DNA of 64,000 nucleotides from Thalassococcus arenae (GTDB lineage Bacteria; Pseudomonadota; Alphaproteobacteria; Rhodobacterales; Rhodobacteraceae), in NCBI RefSeq assembly GCF_019104745.1, contig NZ_JAHRWL010000001.1, positions 968,501 through 1,032,500 of the forward strand. The letters are read 5' to 3'. This document shows positions 54,457 to 63,179 of the stretch, piece by piece. Position 1 is the stretch's first letter. Each line of letters begins with the position of its first letter. The notes under the pieces are model-generated. The model made no database searches and was not told where the DNA came from. It saw nothing but the letters and a program-made list of their open reading frames with translations. The translations under genes and the position numbers were made by a program.

Positions 54457-54645
54457 ATGACCCCCGAACAAATCAAGACCGCCGACAAGATGAAATCCGT
54501 CAAGGCCGCCTGCGTGAACGCCCCCGCCGGATCCAAGAAAGATGCGGCGATGAAGCATTACCACGCAGCCGAGAAGGCGAACACGGCCAAGAACGACGCC
54601 GAGACCAACAAGGAACTCGATGCGGCAACCCACGCCCTCGCGTAA
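54457..54645 (+). CDS. Small charged helical protein, unknown function
   Basis: 62 residues from ATG 54457 (gaaagga upstream). Almost all helix, rich in Ala, Lys and Asp (KKDAAMKHYHAAEKANTAKN). Small proteins of this wording occur in alphaproteobacteria, without assigned function. Position among stress genes suggests an abundant stress-induced peptide, which is inference. Confidence 0.65.
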   Translation: MTPEQIKTADKMKSVKAACVNAPAGSKKDAAMKHYHAAEKANTAKNDAETNKELDAATHALA

Positions 54646-54704
54646 CCACCGGCGTCTGACGTGAACACCGGGGCCGCCTTGCCGAGCAAGAGAGGGCGGC
54701 CCTG

Positions 54705-55439
54705 TCATTTCAGGAGCGGCCCGGTCTGGTCAAGGTATTCCGGATCGAACTCGGCAAGCTCAACCAGCCCGCCATAATCGTGAAACGTAACCCGGCCGTC
54801 CCGAAAGGTGACCAGTCCACGCTCGCGAAGCTGCCGCAGGACGCGGTTCACATGGACCGCGCTCAACCCCAGCGTATCGGCGAGGTGATATTGCGTCAGC
54901 GGGCAGTCGAAACCTTCTCTGCTGCCGATGCCGACCAGCGCAAGCCTTGATCCCAGCTCAAGCAGGAAATGCGCCATGCGGGCGTCCGCATCACGCCGGC
55001 CGATCCCGACGAGATGCTCCACGACCATCGCTTCGTCCCGTGACGCTGCCCAGAGAATGGCGGTCGCGAGGCGCGGCGTCCGCGCGAAGGCATCGAGAAG
55101 GTCGCTTGCCAGCACTTCGGCGGCCTCGATGTCGACGATGGGTTCGAAGCTGTGGTCCGACGTGCGCAACAGGACGCTGCGCAATCCCAGGAAATCCCCC
55201 GGTATCTGGAAATCGACGATCTGACGCGTCCCGTCCGCCTGGATCTTGTAGGAACAGACCCAGCCCGACGACAGGATGTACGCGGCCTGGGCCGACTGGC
55301 CCTGGTGGACCATATCATGCCCCGCGACGAATGAGCGGCGACGCTGGTGCAGTCGCTCAAGCACGGCCAGTTCGACCTCCGACAGGGCGACGAAGGCCGA
55401 GAGCTTGCGGGTCAAGGGGCTGTGTTCGGCTGATGTCAT
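54705..55439 (-). CDS. Crp/Fnr-family transcriptional regulator (island copy)
   Basis: 244 residues. cNMP-binding-like beta roll (QAAYILSSGWVCSYKIQADG, IVDFQIPGDFLGLRSVLLR), dimerisation helix, and HTH LTQYHLADTLGLSAVHVNRV LRQL (VHVNRVL recognition helix, unlike ETVSR of the other regulator). The GDFLG segment and this helix are typical of the many orphan Crp-type regulators of alphaproteobacterial stress regions. Divergent from the 55590 gene; a palindrome at 55493 lies between. Confidence 0.9.
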   Translation of the reverse strand: MTSAEHSPLTRKLSAFVALSEVELAVLERLHQRRRSFVAGHDMVHQGQSAQAAYILSSGWVCSYKIQADGTRQIVDFQIPGDFLGLRSVLLRTSDHSFEPIVDIEAAEVLASDLLDAFARTPRLATAILWAASRDEAMVVEHLVGIGRRDADARMAHFLLELGSRLALVGIGSREGFDCPLTQYHLADTLGLSAVHVNRVLRQLRERGLVTFRDGRVTFHDYGGLVELAEFDPEYLDQTGPLLK

Positions 55440-55492
55440 GGAGGCTCCCGGCGTGCGGTGACGCAGGTTCGGAAATCGGCCCGGACACTGCT

Positions 55493-55506
55493 CTGGATCA
55501 GTCCAG
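55493..55506. promoter_or_regulatory. Candidate operator palindrome between regulator and small gene
   Basis: ctgga-tcag-tccag, a perfect 5-4-5 dyad with the size of a Crp/Fnr site, 54 bases upstream of the island regulator and 84 upstream of the divergent gene. Could be its autoregulatory site. Confidence 0.45.
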
Positions 55507-55589
55507 AATAGAGCACTTCCTGCGAGAAGTACGGATGTCTCTGAACCTCGTCTTTCCCGGGGATCACGACGTCAAGGAAGGAACGCCAG

Positions 55590-55826
55590 ATGTCAACCGC
55601 GAGCGAACATGCAGGCCAGGCCGCCCTGTCGATCTGCGAGGCGCTCCTGCTTGCCTTGAACGATCGCGCGGTGCTGCCGGAGCACGAGATCTTGGGGGTT
55701 CTTCGCGACGCCGCGGCGACCCATGAGAATGCCGTTGGCACCGACCTTGAAATGGAAAGGCACCAGGCCGTCGCCGAAATGATCAATTCGATCATCGCTG
55801 GCGGACATTCGGTGCGACGCTCGTGA
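55590..55826 (+). CDS. Small helical protein, unknown function
   Basis: 78 residues from ATG 55590, ggaagga upstream. Helical pattern with ALSICEALLLALNDRAVLPE and ILGVLRDAAATHENAV; a short C-terminal helix AEMINSIIAGG. Conserved-hypothetical wording I have seen in Rhizobiales and Rhodobacterales. It precedes groESL by 133 bases and may be co-regulated. Confidence 0.72.
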   Translation: MSTASEHAGQAALSICEALLLALNDRAVLPEHEILGVLRDAAATHENAVGTDLEMERHQAVAEMINSIIAGGHSVRRS

Positions 55827-55959
55827 TGCGATACCGCGGCGGTCTTGATCCGCAATCTCGAAGTACAGCCCCACCAGGTTGTCGCCGCCTTGCGCGCATC
55901 CAAGCCGGGCATTCGAACAAGGCACTTACGCCCGACAATCCTCGACAAGGAGCACGTCG

Positions 55960-56247
55960 ATGTCATTCACTCCCCTCCACGACCGGGTCCTCGTTCGCCG
56001 CATTGAAGGCGACGAGACGACCAAGGGCGGCCTTATCATCCCCGATACCGCCAAAGAGAAGCCTCAAGAGGGCGAAGTCGTCTCCGTTGGCACCGGCGGA
56101 CGACGCGAGGACGGCGAGCGCATCCCAATGGACGTCAAAGCCGGCGACCGGATCCTGTTCGGAAAATGGTCCGGCTCAGAGATCAAGCTTGATGGCGAAG
56201 ACCTTCTGATCATGAAGGAGAGTGACATTCTCGGCGTGATCGCCTGA
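55960..56247 (+). CDS. groS: Co-chaperonin GroES (island copy)
   Basis: 95 residues from ATG 55960 (caaggag 10 bases upstream). [20 protein letters not shown], mobile loop [20 protein letters not shown] and the C-terminal [14 protein letters not shown]. Forms the lid of GroEL. Forty-five bases before groL in the usual order. No CIRCE element (inverted repeat with 9-base spacer) was seen upstream, so control probably differs from a housekeeping alphaproteobacterial groESL. Confidence 0.96.
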   Translation: MSFTPLHDRVLVRRIEGDETTKGGLIIPDTAKEKPQEGEVVSVGTGGRREDGERIPMDVKAGDRILFGKWSGSEIKLDGEDLLIMKESDILGVIA

Positions 56248-56292
56248 GTCCAAAACCTTTCACATCAACCCCAGTCTCAGGAACGCACACCC

Positions 56293-57930
56293 ATGTCCGC
56301 CAAGGAAGTTCGATTCAGTACCGACGCCCGCGACCGAATGCTGAAAGGCATCGACACGCTGGCAAATGCCGTCAAGATCACCCTCGGCCCCAAGGGCCGA
56401 AACGTCATTCTCGATAAATCCTGGGGTGCGCCGCGCATCACCAAGGACGGTGTGACCGTCGCCAAGGAGATCGAGCTTTCGGACCAGTTCGAAAACATGG
56501 GCGCGCAGATGGTCAAGGAGGTTGCGCAGCGCACGAATGACGAGGCTGGCGACGGAACCACAACGGCAACCGTACTCGCCCATGCGATTGTCCGGGAAGG
56601 CATGAAGTCGGTCGCGGCCGGCATGAACCCGATGGATCTCAAGCGCGGGATCGACAAAGCCGTCGCTGCGGTCGTGGCCGAGATCAAGACCATGTCCCGA
56701 CCCGTCGGCGACAGCGACGAGATTGCCAAGGTCGGCGCCATTTCGGCCAATGGAGAAGTCGAGATCGGTCGGCAGATCGCCGACGCGATGGCCAAGGTCG
56801 GCAAGGAAGGGGTGATCACCGTCGAGGAAAACAAGGGGTTGGAGACCGAGACCGAAGTGGTCGAAGGCATGCAGTTCGACCGCGGCTATCTGAGCCCCTA
56901 TTTCATCACGAATGCTCAGAAGATGGTCGTCGAGCTGGATGATTGCGTCGTCCTGCTTCACGAGAAGAAGCTGACTTCTCTCATATCCATGGTGCCGTTG
57001 CTTGAGGCTGTGATTCAGGCCGAGAAGCAACTGCTGATCGTGGCCGAGGATATCGAGGGCGAGGCGCTGGCGACGCTGGTCGTCAACAAGCTGCGCGGCG
57101 GGCTAAAGGTTGCGGCCGTCAAGGCGCCTGGCTTTGGAGACCGCCGCAAGGCGATGATGGAAGATATCGCCGTGCTGACGGGCGGTCAGGTGATTTCCGT
57201 GGAAATGGGCACCAAGCTGGAGAATGTCACCATGGACATGCTCGGGTCCGCCAGAAAGGTCACGATCACCAAGGATGACACGACGATCATCGACGGTGCC
57301 GGCGACAAGGATGCGATCGCGGCGCGCATCAACCAGATCCGGGCGCAGATCGAGGAGACCACTTCGGACTACGACAAGGAGAAGTTGCAGGAACGGCTGG
57401 CCAAGCTTGCCGGCGGCATCGCCGTTATCCGGGTCGGCGGGGCAACCGAGATCGAGGTGAAGGAGCGCAAGGACCGCGTCGACGATGCGCTGAACGCCAC
57501 CCGCGCTGCGGTTCAGGAAGGTGTCGTGCCAGGCGGTGGCGTGGCGCTGGTTCATGCCGGCAAGGTTCTGGCGACGCTGAAGGGCGAGAACAGCGATCAG
57601 GATGCCGGGATCAAGATCGTCCGCCGCGCGATCCAGGCACCGCTGCGCCAGATTGCCGGAAATGCCGGGGTCGATGGTTCTGTCGTTGTCGGGAAGGTGA
57701 TCGAGAACGACAGCCCGAGCTTTGGTTTCGACGCGCAGGCCGAGGAATACGGCGACATGCTGAAGGCAGGTGTCATCGACCCGACGAAGGTCGTCCGGAT
57801 CGCACTGGAAAATGCCGCGTCCATTGCCGGTTTGTTGATCACGACCGAAGCGATGGTCGCGCAAAAACCTGGGAAGGCCGGTGCTGGCAGCGAAATGTCC
57901 GACATGGGTGGAATGGCCGGAATGATGTGA
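56293..57930 (+). CDS. groL: Chaperonin GroEL (island copy)
   Basis: 545 residues, full length. ATP-site motifs [10 protein letters not shown] and [26 protein letters not shown], apical-domain [25 protein letters not shown] near the end and a short GGMAGMM tail. It folds cytosolic proteins with GroES. Sequence features are those of alphaproteobacterial paralogues; location within a tRNA-linked island suggests an acquired extra copy. Confidence 0.97.
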   Translation: MSAKEVRFSTDARDRMLKGIDTLANAVKITLGPKGRNVILDKSWGAPRITKDGVTVAKEIELSDQFENMGAQMVKEVAQRTNDEAGDGTTTATVLAHAIVREGMKSVAAGMNPMDLKRGIDKAVAAVVAEIKTMSRPVGDSDEIAKVGAISANGEVEIGRQIADAMAKVGKEGVITVEENKGLETETEVVEGMQFDRGYLSPYFITNAQKMVVELDDCVVLLHEKKLTSLISMVPLLEAVIQAEKQLLIVAEDIEGEALATLVVNKLRGGLKVAAVKAPGFGDRRKAMMEDIAVLTGGQVISVEMGTKLENVTMDMLGSARKVTITKDDTTIIDGAGDKDAIAARINQIRAQIEETTSDYDKEKLQERLAKLAGGIAVIRVGGATEIEVKERKDRVDDALNATRAAVQEGVVPGGGVALVHAGKVLATLKGENSDQDAGIKIVRRAIQAPLRQIAGNAGVDGSVVVGKVIENDSPSFGFDAQAEEYGDMLKAGVIDPTKVVRIALENAASIAGLLITTEAMVAQKPGKAGAGSEMSDMGGMAGMM

Positions 57931-58035
57931 AGACCTGCGTCCCTTGGTCACGAGCGTCAGGACGCGAAACCAAATTCATGAAGGACTTGAACACCGATCA
58001 ATTCGTTAAGAAATCCAGAACCAGGAGAAACTCGA

Positions 58036-58170
58036 ATGACCAAAGGTGACAAACGACGTGGCAACCGCGAAGTGAAAAAGCCAAAGAAGGTGAAGGAAAA
58101 GGTCGTCGCAACAGCCGACTTCACAAAGGGCAAACCTTTGACCAGTCTTGGGGAGCACAAGAAGAAATAA
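58036..58170 (+). CDS. Small highly basic protein, 44 residues
   Basis: ATG 58036 with caggaga 8 bases upstream and a clean stop at 58170. MTKGDKRRGNREVKKPKKVK to TSLGEHKKK: more than a third Lys/Arg. The wording GNREVKKPKK matches small conserved proteins I recall next to stress genes in alphaproteobacteria. A nucleic-acid-binding or chaperone-related peptide is possible. About 105 bases after groL. Confidence 0.65.
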   Translation: MTKGDKRRGNREVKKPKKVKEKVVATADFTKGKPLTSLGEHKKK

Positions 58171-58579
58171 TCGCTGGTGGAAGTCCCGCACGATGAACTG
58201 AGCCGACTTGAGGCTTGCTTTCCCTACGTCACATCTTGCTCGCCGTGAAGGCTGTCCAATCTCAAGCCGAGGGAACCGGGGTGTCGCTCGGCAGCGGATA
58301 GACAAGACCGTCGATGCAGGCACGACGTAGCACGACATCGCGCGATCGAAACCTGAACACACGCTGCACAGAAAACTCTTTAAGCCACGGAAATTGCAAC
58401 TGAATCGCCACGATCCATCACGAAAACGACGGCGATTCGCCGCTACTCTACTCCGTCACGGTTGGTTGCGAGGTGATTTGAACCTACGGGTCTAAGTCAT
58501 TGATATTACTAGAGACGAATGAACGACGAATTCTCGTCGCTCACCAAGCCACTGAAATTACCCTGGTTTCTCTGGAATT
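58171..58579. other. Island right-end region without genes
   Basis: About 400 bases. No convincing gene; it contains an att-like copy of the tRNA 3' end at 58462-58488. AT content rises toward the tRNA. No integrase remnant was recognised. Confidence 0.55.
58462..58488. repeat. att-like copy of the tRNA-fMet 3' end (right end)
   Basis: ttggttgcg (58462-58470) equals 58579-58587 and gatttgaacctacg (58475-58488) equals 58595-58608, with three bases missing between. Same orientation as the tRNA 110 bases away. It lacks the anticodon arm and D-arm, so it is not a second tRNA gene. Likely an older 3' end displaced by integration. Confidence 0.7.
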
Positions 58580-58656
<77 letters not shown>

Positions 58657-59157
58657 CCAATGGCGGACAGATATCCCCGGTCGCGGTGAGGTGCAAGGGC
58701 CTTTTGCAAAATATCTGTGACGGACTAAGGCTTTGGGGCGAATGGGGCTGGCGACAATTGCGCACTTCTGTTTGCGGTCCGGGAGCATTCTGCGACCCGG
58801 TGGCAACGGCTCTCGGCGCATGATGTGAGGCGTCGCCGCGGGTTGGCTCTCGCACGGGGCGGTTGGGAACGGCGGCGATGTTTTCCGTCCGGGGCGGTCC
58901 ATTCGCCATGCGACCGGTTCTGTCCGAGGGCGCAGCTGTGTGGTTTTCGGGCTTCGGCACGGGCGCCATGCGCGCTTTGCGACGGACGATCAACCGATTG
59001 ATCGCCTGCGAGCGATTGCATGCACCTGGACGGATGCCCAAAGGCCGTGTTTCCGCCGCTGACACATAACAGGACATGCTCGGAAACGAAAACGCCGCCC
59101 CGGAGGGCGGCAGAATTCATTGGCATCGTTTAAGAGATACAATTGGTTCTTACTAGG
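58657..59157. other. Spacer between tRNA-fMet and 5S rRNA
   Basis: About 500 bases. Several frames are open on both strands but none has a ribosome site or recognisable family; I treat them as non-coding. The rrn terminator hairpin is at 59095-59112. Confidence 0.55.
59084..59112 (-). terminator. Rho-independent terminator downstream of 5S
   Basis: Stem gccgccc (59095-59101) / gggcggc (59106-59112) with a cgga loop. On the minus strand it is followed by gttttcgttt. It lies 45 bases after the 5S 3' end and would end the rRNA transcript before tRNA-fMet. Confidence 0.8.
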
Positions 59158-59272
59158 TTTGGCGGTGACCTACTCTCCCACGTCTTAAGACGCAGTACCA
59201 TCGGCGCTACGGCACTTAACGATCGGGTTCGGAATGGAGCCGGGTGTTTTGCTCGCGCTATGACCACCAAAC
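59158..59272 (-). rRNA. rrf: 5S ribosomal RNA
   Basis: Minus strand. TTTGGTGGTCATAGCGCGAG at the 5' side, CCCGGCTCCATTCCGAACCC in the middle and GTGGGAGAGTAGGTCACCGC near the 3' end are standard 5S landmarks. Ends are placed to about 3 bases by the terminal helix. Confidence 0.95.
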
Positions 59273-59800
59273 CGAGAAAGAACCAATCGCCCAAAGGGCG
59301 TATTCAACCTGTCCAAGTCAGTACACCCAGCGGTGTACGCTTATGATCCAGCCATAACCTGGCTATCACTGGATCAAATCAAGCCTATCGGGCCATTAGT
59401 ACCGGTCAACTGAACGCCTTGCAGCGCTTACATCTCCGGCCTATCGACGTGGTGGTCTTCCACGGCCCTCAGGGATACCTTGTTTTGAGGGGGGCTTCCC
59501 GCTTAGATGCCTTCAGCGGTTATCCTGTCCGATCATAGCTACCCTGCACTGCTGCTGGCGCAACAACAGGTCCACCAGTGGATCGTTCACCCCGGTCCTC
59601 TCGTACTAGGGGCAACTCCTCTCAAGTATCCTACACCCACGGCAGATAGGGACCGAACTGTCTCACGACGTTCTAAACCCAGCTCACGTACCTCTTTAAA
59701 CGGCGAACAGCCGTACCCTTGGGACCTGCTCCAGCCCCAGGATGAGATGAGCCGACATCGAGGTGCCAAACACTGCCGTCGATATGGACTCTTGGGCAGT

Positions 59801-59849
<49 letters not shown>

Positions 59850-59992
59850 CCCACTTGGGACCACCGGATCACTATGGCCGTCTTTCGACTCTGCTCGACT
59901 TGTCAGTCTTGCAGTCAGGCTGGCTTCTGCCATTGCACTCAACGAGCGATTTCCGACCGCTCTGAGCCAACCTTCGCGCGCCTCCGTTACGC

Positions 59993-60024
<32 letters not shown>

Positions 60025-60282
60025 ACCACGCAGGGTCCCGGATCCGGATAACGGACCGCGGTTAGACATCAAGCAGAATAAGGGTGGTATCTCAAGGGAG
60101 GCTCCCCACAGACTGGCGTCCATGGTTCAAAGCCTACCACCTATCCTGCACATATTGTGCCTGATGCCAGTGCGAAGCTGTAGTGAAGGTGCACGGGGTC
60201 TTTCCGTCTAACCGCGGGAAGCCTGCATCTTGACAGGCAATTCAATTTCGCTGAGTCGATGTTGGAGACAGCGGGGAAGTCG

Positions 60283-60365
<83 letters not shown>

Positions 60366-61091
60366 TGGGCTTCAATTCAGAGCTTGCACCCCTCCTTTTA
60401 ACCTTCAGGCACCGGGCAGGCGTCAGACCCTATACGTCGTCTTGCGACTTCGCAGAGCCCTGTGTTTTTAGTAAACAGTCGCCACCCCCTGGTTTGTGCC
60501 CCCGACGATCATACGCCGGGCCTCCTTCTCGCGAACTTACGGAGGTATTTTGCCGAGTTCCTTCAACATCGTTCTCTCAAGCGCCTTGGTATTCTCTACC
60601 AGTCCACCTGTGTCGGTTTAGGGTACGATCTAATGGAGGGCTATTTCCAGGAACTGTCTTGAATACGCGCCAATCCGATAAGGCACGCACGTCTCCACAA
60701 TCCGTCACATCCTCCTGGCCCAGGAATATTAACCTGGTTCCCATCGACTACGCCTTTCGGCCTCGCCTTAGGGGTCGGCTTACCCTGCTCAGATTAGCTT
60801 TAAGCAGGAACCCTTGGACTTTCGGCGGGAGTGTCTCTCACACTCCTTGTCGCTACTCATGTCATCATTCTCGCTAGTGATCTCTCCACCGGATCCCTCA
60901 CAGGCCGGCTTCACAGAAAACTCCTGATCCTCCGATGCACCCGAAGATGCAGAAGAGGATTGGAGTTATGTCACACTACGCTCTGCTACCATGCCTTACG
61001 GCATCCTAAGCTTCGGCTCGTGGCTTGAGCCCCGTTACATCTTCGCCGCAGGACAACTTATTTAGACCAGTGAGCTGTTACGCTATCTTTA

Positions 61092-61122
<31 letters not shown>

Positions 61123-61623
61123 TTGTTTTGGTCGTCCCACCTGCTTTCCCACTTAGCCACGAATTGGGGGCCTTAGCTGTAGGTCAGGGTTGTTTCCCTC
61201 TCCACTACGGACGTTAGCATCCGCAGTGTGTCTGCCATCTAGTACTCCCGGGTATTCGGAGTTTGGTTAGGATCAGTAAGCCTGTGGGGCCCCATTACCC
61301 ATCCAGTGCTCTACCCCCCGGGGTATTCGGATGACGCTCTACCTAAATAGATTTCGCAGAGAACCAGCTATCTCCGAGTTTGATTGGCCTTTCACCCCTA
61401 GGCACACCTCATCCCGACCTTTTTCAACAGGTGTGGGTTCGGACCTCCAGTAAGTGTTACCTTACCTTCATCCTGGACATGCCTAGATCACTCGGTTTCG
61501 GGTCTGATCCATCTAACTCGACGCCCTATTAAGACTCGCTTTCGCTGCGCCTACACCTAACGGCTTAAGCTTGCTAGATAGACCAAGTCGATGACCCATT
61601 ATACAAAAGGTACGCCGTCACAA

Positions 61624-62225
61624 GACTGGACACTAATGACAACCCTACCGGGTTGGAATGCTGACACGAAATTGCACGGTTTCGATCCCGGGATTGTCCT
61701 TGTAGATCCCCGCATTTGAACGGTGATCGTAGCTCAGGCCGAACCGCCATCCATTGCGGTTCTCGTATCCCAACTCGAGTCCCGATCGGAACGCGATCGG
61801 TCCGCCCAGATCAACTCCCCCGTTCGGGAAGTAGAGACCAGGCATCGAGTGCAATTCTGCGAAAAGCGGGCTGCTGCCGAAATTGATCGTGTAGGTCGTC
61901 CCAAACCCGATCCAGGTTTCGCCGTTTTCCCCCAAAGAAAGCCCAGCTGCGTTTCCGAAAGGTCCACGTTTGTGACCCAGATCGTATCGCAGAAAAACCT
62001 CTGTTGCAGGATCGGCGCGCCGCTCCAGAACTTCGCCCGCTGAGATAGCGAACCGGGGTGACGTCTCGGTCTTGCCGAGACAGCCCGCTTCGGTACCGCA
62101 ATGGTTCATGGTCATGTCGGTCAGACCGATCACGAACATCAGAACAGCGAAAGTTCCGTCAGCCATGGCGCTCTCCAAACCACTTTGGGAACGTCCATGA
62201 CGCAGATTGTCATTAGAGTCCAGTC
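61624..62225 (-). other. 23S rRNA intervening sequence (helix 25) bounded by inverted repeats
   Basis: gactggacactaatgacaa (61624-61642) and ttgtcattagagtccagtc (62207-62225) are inverted repeats with one mismatch over 19 bp, extending the helix 25 stem about 560 bases from the 23S 5' end. This is a known position for intervening sequences cut out by RNase III in other bacteria. The loop of about 560 bases holds a complete coding frame in the sense direction. A small hairpin (61641-61654) covers the stop codon. Confidence 0.85.
61645..62166 (-). CDS. PagL-like lipid A 3-O-deacylase (acyloxyacyl hydrolase family) inside the 23S gene
   Basis: 173 residues from ATG 62166, with ggag 6 bases upstream. 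Hydrophobic N-terminus (about 5-20, GTFAVLMFVIGLTDM) as a signal-like segment, then alternating beta strands of an outer-membrane barrel (AELHSMPGLYFPNGG; RSGLELGYENRNGWRFGLSY). His148, Ser150 and Glu162 (DHRSNAGIYKDNPGIE) repeat the H-x-S-x11-E spacing of the PagL triad. It would remove the 3-O acyl chain of lipid A. Transcription must come from the rRNA operon or an internal promoter. Two Cys (23 and 29) lie just after the hydrophobic segment. Confidence 0.85.
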   Translation of the reverse strand: MADGTFAVLMFVIGLTDMTMNHCGTEAGCLGKTETSPRFAISAGEVLERRADPATEVFLRYDLGHKRGPFGNAAGLSLGENGETWIGFGTTYTINFGSSPLFAELHSMPGLYFPNGGVDLGGPIAFRSGLELGYENRNGWRFGLSYDHRSNAGIYKDNPGIETVQFRVSIPTR

Positions 62226-62788
62226 AAGCTCCGACTGATTGTAGGCGTTCGGTTTCAGGTACTGTTTCACTCCCCTCGTCGGGGTGCTTTTCACCTTTCC
62301 CTCACGGTACTGGTTCGCTATCGGTCAGTAAGGAGTACTTAGCCTTCGAAGGTGGTCCTCCGATCTTCAAACAGGATTACACGTGTCCCGCCCTACTTAA
62401 TACGTCCAATCGAGCTTCCCATACGGGGCTGTCACCCGCTGTGGCTGATCTTTCCAGATCATTCTGGTCACTCTCATGGCTCGGCTGGTCCCCGTTCGCT
62501 CGCCACTACTAGGGGAGTAGCTATTGCTGTCCTTTCCTTCGGGTACTTAGATGTTTCAGTTCCCCGAGTTCGCTCTTAAAACCCTATGTATTCAGGTCTT
62601 AAGTACCTGGTTCAGCCCAATATAAGCTGCCTTGCGGCAATTATATCAAACTGTCAGGTGGGTTGCCCCATTCGGAAATCCATGGATCAAAGCCTATTCT
62701 CGGCTCCTCATGGCTTATCGCAGAGTATCACGTCCTTCATCGCCTCTTACTGCCAAGGCATCCACCAAACGCCCTTCTCGCGCTTGAT

Positions 62789-63179
62789 TTGATCCAGAGA
62801 AAGCAAGGTTGACTTGCGAAGGCGCGCAACCGGCAAGCTGACGCACCCTATCTCTGGTTCATAAGCATACTATCCCGCTCGGACTTTCGTCCGAACATTC
62901 ATCGCCCGGCATATGCGTACCGTGCGATGATCGCAGTTCTCTTTCGAGAACCGCACTTGGTTAGTGTACTTGACTTGGACAACGCATGTTCGTTTCAGAA
63001 GGGATATCTCCGCGCGGCCGGCTAGACCGTTCGGCGACCTTCCACCCGAAGGCGGAACCAACTGAGGTTACTGCACACTCGCAGCAACCAAACATGGTTG
63101 AATTTGTATCTCTGTACGATGTCAATTCGTCCGGATCGGACGCGCAAGCACTGGCTTCAGTGCTTGCGGATCAGATCCT
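62789..63179. other. Leader/ITS-like spacer upstream of 23S, without tRNA-Ile or tRNA-Ala
   Basis: The part next to 23S (about 62789-63000) reads like the 3' end of a Rhodobacterales 16S-23S spacer (for example GGACGAAAGTCCGAGCGGG and TTGTCCAAGTCAAGTACAC on the minus strand). No tRNA and no 16S 3' end is found. A strong hairpin at 63143-63168 sits between this spacer and the glycosyltransferase gene. Confidence 0.65.
63143..63168. terminator. Perfect hairpin after the glycosyltransferase gene
   Basis: gcaagcactg-gctt-cagtgcttgc (63144-63167), a 10-bp perfect stem, 11 with the flanking c/g pair. It lies 12 bases after the glycosyltransferase stop on the minus strand. No T-tract follows, so termination could be factor dependent, or the hairpin is part of the rRNA spacer. 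Confidence 0.55.

Noticed and set aside
58462..58540. A possible second tRNA next to tRNA-fMet
   Set aside because: Only the T-arm and acceptor-like 3' part is similar; no D-arm, anticodon arm or 5' acceptor strand can be folded. Treated as an att scar.
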